Positions 60,314 through 64,000 of a DNA stretch of 64,000 nt are shown here, one piece after another (positions within the stretch are counted from its first letter, which is position 1; the number at the start of each line of letters is the position of its first letter). Source of the stretch: Bacteroidota bacterium (GTDB lineage: Bacteria; Bacteroidota; Bacteroidia; Palsa-965); NCBI GenBank assembly GCA_020402865.1, contig JADBYT010000008.1, positions 248,001-312,000 of the forward strand, given 5' to 3'. The notes under the pieces were generated by a model. The model was not told the DNA's origin. It ran no database searches and worked only from the letters and a program-made list of their open reading frames with translations. A program made the translations under genes and the position numbers.

Positions 60314-61080
60314 GCAGCACCGAGGGTATCTGGTATTCGTATTGGGGCAGCGCCTACACGGGCAGTTATCCGGCGTTTTCTGATCCGCATGAATTTGCGT
60401 GGGCGTTGTGGGCCGAAGAAAATTTTGTCCGCATACATAGCGATATAGAACACTGGCTCAATGCGCAGGGCCACACCTTAAAGCCTTATTTCTACGGCAG
60501 TCTTGCTTCGCGGCCCGATGCGTGGAAAACCGAGCCGTTTTATTTCTGGGGCATGCAAAACGATGCCGCCAGCAAAAGCATTCCGGCCCTGCGCGAGTTG
60601 TTTGCCCGTATGCCCGGCCTCACCTCTGCCGCGCTGAGTGTGCTTGATGCCGAAAGCGATATACACCCGCACTACGGCGATACAAATGCCATTGTACGCT
60701 GCCATTTCGGCCTGCAGATTCCGGGCGAATTACCCAACTGCGGACTGGAAGTGAACGGCAAACAACGCGCCTGGGAAGAAGGCCGCTGGCTGGTGTTTTG
60801 TGATGCGCACCTGCACCGGGCATGGAACCACACACCACATAAACGTTATGTACTAATTGTGGATGTGCTGAGGCCGGAGTTTGAAAAAGACAAAAACGAA
60901 ATCTGCGCCAACGTGCGGTCTATGCTGGACCTTCAGGCACTGGAACAAAAGTATCCGCTGGTAAAACGTCTGCCGGGCAAGCTGCGCGGAATGATCAGGC
61001 GCATGCTGAAACGCCGTATTGCCACGCAGTTGAATGAATACGCAAAATTGCAGGCACTCAGTCCTCGTCCGGAAAATTGA
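60310..61080 (+). CDS. Aspartyl/asparaginyl beta-hydroxylase-like dioxygenase
   Basis: 256 residues of the Fe(II)/2-oxoglutarate hydroxylase family (aspartyl/asparaginyl beta-hydroxylase type; the lipid A hydroxylase LpxO is a relative). DIHPHYGDTNAIVRCHFGLQ and the later HLHRAWNHTPHKRYVLIVDV carry the His ligands and the Arg expected to bind 2-oxoglutarate. The C-terminal ~60 residues are basic and helical. It is the last gene of a coupled four-gene operon and overlaps the convergent gene by 23 bases. Substrate, lipid or protein, unknown. Confidence 0.85.
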   Translation: MSSTEGIWYSYWGSAYTGSYPAFSDPHEFAWALWAEENFVRIHSDIEHWLNAQGHTLKPYFYGSLASRPDAWKTEPFYFWGMQNDAASKSIPALRELFARMPGLTSAALSVLDAESDIHPHYGDTNAIVRCHFGLQIPGELPNCGLEVNGKQRAWEEGRWLVFCDAHLHRAWNHTPHKRYVLIVDVLRPEFEKDKNEICANVRSMLDLQALEQKYPLVKRLPGKLRGMIRRMLKRRIATQLNEYAKLQALSPRPEN

Positions 61081-62029
61081 TGCGGCGGATGAGGAAATCG
61101 TACCATTTCTCGCGCGGGCTGCGTTTTTCGTATTTCGTGTAATGACGGCGTTTGCGGCCAAGCTGCGCAAGATCGAGCCGCAGCATGGTGGAATAATGGA
61201 ACGTGGGATTCATTATCCATTTGAAATGACGGGTAAAAAACGGAAGCGAGGCGCCGGGAAATTTTTCGATGCGGAAGTGCGGGTACAAGGTTTTGAGCAC
61301 CTGCCTGTATTCGCGGCGGTTGTGCGCATACTGGTCGGCGTCGCCCCATTGTTTTACAAGTGTGAGGCCGATGTGAAAGGTGAGATGCTTGCCGGTAAAC
61401 AGCCTGAAATCCTGCGCGTGCGCATAGAGGTTATGCATGAGCACGGTATCAAAAAAAGGTATTCCAATGCATACATTGCCAAGTGTAAACAGTGGCAGGA
61501 GTTCAGTTTTAAAAACGATTGTATCGTAGCCGGTGTGTGTTTCTCCGGCTTCGGCATACATTTCTTCAAGCTGATGCGGGCCGGAGAAACGTGCCGGAAT
61601 GCGGCGGCGGTTTATGGCAAAGGCATCGTAGCCTTTTGCGGCGTAGTGTGCCAGCATTTTGTAAAAGCCGGGCATTACAGCAATATCGGCATTCGTATAA
61701 ATGATGTAATCGCTGGGAACAGCGGCAGCGGCTGCATGCAGTACATCGGCAAACACGGGCAGGCGGCGCTGGCTGGCAAATGTGCCAAAACTAAGAATGG
61801 AGCGCCGCAGCGGCGGCAAGGCAGCAAAACCACGCGGCACGGCTACTTCGTCTTCCGCATCGGCAATGGCAAGCAGTGCTACTTCGGCGGCATCGCCGCT
61901 AAGATTTTTTGCACGCCGCATCGACTCCTGCGCCACGGTTTGCGCAATGTCGGCTTCAGAGCCTGCCTCTGCCGTATAAATATTAACAACGTGGTTAAAT
62001 CGCACCATCAGCAGGGTGAAAATAATCAT
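61058..62029 (-). CDS. Putative glycosyltransferase-like protein
   Basis: 323 residues, no signal peptide. The N-terminus MIIFTLLMVRFNHVVNIYT looks like a Rossmann-type first strand; DYIIYTNADIAVMPGFYKML contains a DxD-like NADIAV after a strand, as in GT-A glycosyltransferases. I recognise no exact family. A second possible start is the ATG at 62008. It is convergent with the hydroxylase gene, overlapping it by 23 bases, and lies downstream of ssb behind its terminator. Confidence 0.6.
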   Translation of the reverse strand: MIIFTLLMVRFNHVVNIYTAEAGSEADIAQTVAQESMRRAKNLSGDAAEVALLAIADAEDEVAVPRGFAALPPLRRSILSFGTFASQRRLPVFADVLHAAAAAVPSDYIIYTNADIAVMPGFYKMLAHYAAKGYDAFAINRRRIPARFSGPHQLEEMYAEAGETHTGYDTIVFKTELLPLFTLGNVCIGIPFFDTVLMHNLYAHAQDFRLFTGKHLTFHIGLTLVKQWGDADQYAHNRREYRQVLKTLYPHFRIEKFPGASLPFFTRHFKWIMNPTFHYSTMLRLDLAQLGRKRRHYTKYEKRSPREKWYDFLIRRINFPDED

Positions 62030-62061
62030 TATTCACGCATTCGCCAGTATAATATCCGTCA

Positions 62062-62092
62062 CAAAAAAAACGGCCCCGGAAAAACCGGAGCC
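62062..62092 (-). terminator. Rho-independent terminator after ssb
   Basis: CGGCTCCGG (62092 to 62084 on the minus strand) pairs with CCGGGGCCG (62078 to 62070) with one G-T pair around a five-base loop and is followed by a run of eight T. Confidence 0.92.
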
Positions 62093-62113
62093 GCTAAAAC
62101 TATGTGCTTTCGT

Positions 62114-62668
62114 TTAGAACGGAAGATCATCAGGATTATCACCAAGCACGGCAGGGTGCATCGGATCGCTGGAAGGATCGATGTTGAAGGTTTGCTGCTG
62201 CTGGTAGTTTTGCTGTTGTTGCTGGTAATTGCTGGTTTGCTGGTACCCGGCACCGGTGTTTCCGCCCTGCTGATAGCCGCCGCCCTGCCCCTGCTGGTAT
62301 TGCGGACGCTGATAGCCGCCGCCCTGTCCCTGGTCATTGCTGCGTGTAAGGATAGTGAGGGAATCACCGAAAATTTCGGTGGTATAGCGTTTATTGCCGT
62401 CTTTGTCTTCCCAGCTGCGGCTGCGGATTTTACCTTCAAGGTAAACCTGTTGTCCTTTGCGGAGAAATTTTTCGGCTACTTCAGCCAAACGACGCCAGAG
62501 CACAATCTGATGCCACTCGGTCTGTTCATTCTTGTTGCCGTTTTTGTCGCGGAATGTTTCTGTAGTTGCAAGCGGGAAATTAGCTACTGCAATGCCTCCT
62601 TCGAGATAACGAACTTCCGGGTCTTTACCTAAATTACCGATCAGAATTACTTTGTTAACGCCAGCCAT
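62114..62668 (-). CDS. ssb: Single-stranded DNA-binding protein
   Basis: 184 residues. The N-terminal OB-fold begins [20 protein letters not shown] and continues with [20 protein letters not shown] and [21 protein letters not shown] Gln/Gly-rich linker of about 60 residues follows, then the acidic tip NPDDLPF that recruits partner proteins. It has its own consensus promoter and a strong terminator, so it is a single-gene unit between two minus-strand genes. Confidence 0.97.
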   Translation of the reverse strand: MAGVNKVILIGNLGKDPEVRYLEGGIAVANFPLATTETFRDKNGNKNEQTEWHQIVLWRRLAEVAEKFLRKGQQVYLEGKIRSRSWEDKDGNKRYTTEIFGDSLTILTRSNDQGQGGGYQRPQYQQGQGGGYQQGGNTGAGYQQTSNYQQQQQNYQQQQTFNIDPSSDPMHPAVLGDNPDDLPF

Positions 62669-62752
62669 AGTGTACGTGTTGGTTAAAAGTGTGTGTCAGG
62701 TTAAATATGTGATAGTTGTATATTGTTGAATGTGAGATATGAGTTAAAAAAA

Positions 62753-62783
62753 CAAAATTAGCACAATACCGCATATCGCCAAA
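62753..62783 (-). promoter_or_regulatory. Consensus promoter of ssb
   Basis: On the minus strand TTTG (62783 to 62780) and TAATTTTG (62760 to 62753) are separated by exactly 19 bases, a full match to the Bacteroidota -33/-7 consensus. Transcription would begin near 62746, with a leader of about 78 bases. Confidence 0.82.
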
Positions 62784-62960
62784 TTGGGACAACTCATTCT
62801 ACTGATTATCAATCCCGAGTAGCTTAGCAAAGATAATATTGTTTAAGTCCTTAACCCGATTTTGCACGATTAATCTTGCAGTTATTTTCAATATTTCTTT
62901 ACAACCCCCTTCTTCCTGTTCATTTTCCCGCAAAATTCATCCTGCAGAAAGAAAATTTCA

Positions 62961-64000
62961 TCACCGTCCATTCAGATAACGGCTTATAAGTACAGGCACG
63001 GCCAGTTTATGAAACGACTTATCATCAACCAGCAGCCAGTCTGATGCAATTTTGCCGGGGAGGGGCTTGTTCAGTTTTACCTCATAAAACCGGGCATGCA
63101 GGCGCTGGTGACTAAGTACATGCAAAAACGCATCAGAAACCTCCGTGATCACGGCCTTGCGGCCGGCTGTCCAGCCTTTCCACTGGTCGGTTTGCAAGGC
63201 ATCGTCGGTTGCGGAAGTGGTTTCTATGAGCGGAAAATCGTAAAGCCCCTGCCAGATATCGCCCGGGCCACGACGTTTTACATAAACGCTGCTGCCACTG
63301 CGCAACACAAAATAATGTAACCAGCGGTCGGTAACTTTGGTTTTGCGGGCTTTTGCGGGAAGCTGGCCAATGCGCCCGGTTTGCCGGGCCACACAATGCG
63401 CGGCCACAGGACATTGCGGGCACTGCGGATTGCGCGGCACACATTGCACGGCGCCGAATTCCATAATGGCCTGGTTGTGTGTGGCCGGATCGCGGGGGTC
63501 GAGCAGTTCGGCGGCAAGCTGGCGGAATTGTTTTTTGCCTGCGGTGCTGTCAATGGGCGTATCCACACCAAACACGCGCGCCAGCACACGATACACGTTG
63601 CCATCTACCACGGGTTCGGCAATATCAAAGGCAAACGAGCCGATGGCAGCGGCGGTATATTCACCAATACCTTTTAAAGCGAGCAGGCCGTGGTAGGTTT
63701 GCGGGAAAATTCCGCCATGCTCCTTTGCCACCAGCTGCGCTGTTTTATGAAGGTTCCGGGCGCGCGAGTAATAGCCGAGGCCTTGCCAGAGTTTAAGCAC
63801 CTGTTCTTCCGAGGCATTGGCAAGGGCAGTTACATCGGGCCAGGTTCGGGCAAAGCGTTCGTAGTAGGCACGGCCCTGTTCTACACGGGTTTGCTGCAAA
63901 ATTACTTCCGAAAGCCATATCAGGTAGGGATTTCGGGTATTGCGCCAGGGCAAATCACGGCGGTGACGGAGATACCATTGGCGTAATTCGGCTGAAAAAT
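62961..64000 (-). CDS. mutY: A/G-specific adenine glycosylase, 5' end beyond the window
   Basis: Removes adenine mispaired with 8-oxoguanine. The frame stays open to base 64000; residues before the TTG at 63953 (LRQWYLRHRRDLPWRNTRNP) fit the MutY N-terminus, so that TTG is not the start and the gene is cut by the window edge. Visible parts: WLSEVILQQTRVEQGRAYY, LKGIGEYTAAAIGS (helix-hairpin-helix), VDGNVYRVLAR with the catalytic Asp, and the [4Fe-4S] cluster CVPRNPQCPQCPVAAHC (C-x6-C-x2-C-x5-C). The C-terminal ~120 residues are the Nudix-like domain that recognises 8-oxoguanine. Confidence 0.96.
   Translation of the reverse strand, partial: FSAELRQWYLRHRRDLPWRNTRNPYLIWLSEVILQQTRVEQGRAYYERFARTWPDVTALANASEEQVLKLWQGLGYYSRARNLHKTAQLVAKEHGGIFPQTYHGLLALKGIGEYTAAAIGSFAFDIAEPVVDGNVYRVLARVFGVDTPIDSTAGKKQFRQLAAELLDPRDPATHNQAIMEFGAVQCVPRNPQCPQCPVAAHCVARQTGRIGQLPAKARKTKVTDRWLHYFVLRSGSSVYVKRRGPGDIWQGLYDFPLIETTSATDDALQTDQWKGWTAGRKAVITEVSDAFLHVLSHQRLHARFYEVKLNKPLPGKIASDWLLVDDKSFHKLAVPVLISRYLNGR

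Noticed and set aside
61034-62632. A 532-codon open frame on the plus strand across the ssb and glycosyltransferase region
   Set aside because: It is antisense to ssb and to the putative glycosyltransferase. Its Leu/Val-rich part is the mirror of the Gln-rich ssb linker and it resembles no family.
63953-63955. TTG as the start of mutY
   Set aside because: Family-conserved residues (YLRHRRDLPWR) continue upstream in frame to the window edge, so this codon is internal.

Overview
The window comes from the main chromosome of a member of the Bacteroidota. Evidence: several secreted proteins end in type IX secretion (T9SS type A) sorting domains; many outer-membrane beta-barrels carry Bacteroidota-style signal peptides ending in AQ; recurrent TAnnTTTG (-7) and TTTG (-33) promoter elements lie upstream of genes; and the gene order rplQ-carA-eno-gltA follows the S10/spc/alpha ribosomal cluster. 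I cannot place it below phylum. No rRNA, tRNA, CRISPR array, complete insertion sequence or prophage was recognised. The left edge cuts a TonB-dependent receptor and the right edge cuts mutY.

Layout. 1-9.5 kb (plus strand): receptor C-terminus, pyrG, a small beta-barrel, a large AddB-like nuclease with an iron-sulfur staple, a 660-base non-coding stretch filled with tandem and palindromic repeats, and a UbiD-type decarboxylase. 9.5-23.6 kb: the most unusual part, five paralogous ~780-residue secreted M48-type metallopeptidases (four forward, one reverse). Two have lost the HExxH zinc motif (REIIH and REIIV) while the other three keep it. The fourth is translationally coupled to a small HELLH protein; the fifth is followed by a beta-barrel and a lipoprotein. 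23.7-32.2 kb (minus strand): a 537-residue protein of unknown function, three tandem paralogous outer-membrane proteins, a metallophosphoesterase, a run of small conserved proteins (CPCC, DUF2200, DUF1801) and a T9SS-exported eight-loop FG-GAP propeller.

32.3-54.8 kb (minus strand): gltA, eno, carA and then the complete str-S10-spc-alpha ribosomal cluster from rpsL to rplQ with fusA, secY, map, infA and rpoA, read from a consensus-like promoter near 54.88 kb and closed by a terminator after rplQ. tuf is absent. 55.0-57.5 kb: two tandem paralogous T9SS cargo proteins. 58.0-61.1 kb: a tightly packed SDR / polyprenyl-type glycosyltransferase / GNAT / aspartyl-hydroxylase operon, probably for an envelope glycolipid or polysaccharide. 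61.1-64 kb (minus strand): a putative glycosyltransferase, ssb with a textbook promoter and terminator, and mutY.

Taken together the window is half housekeeping (translation, central metabolism, DNA repair) and half envelope biology. The M48 family expansion with catalytically degenerate members next to small envelope proteins is the best candidate for an undescribed system.
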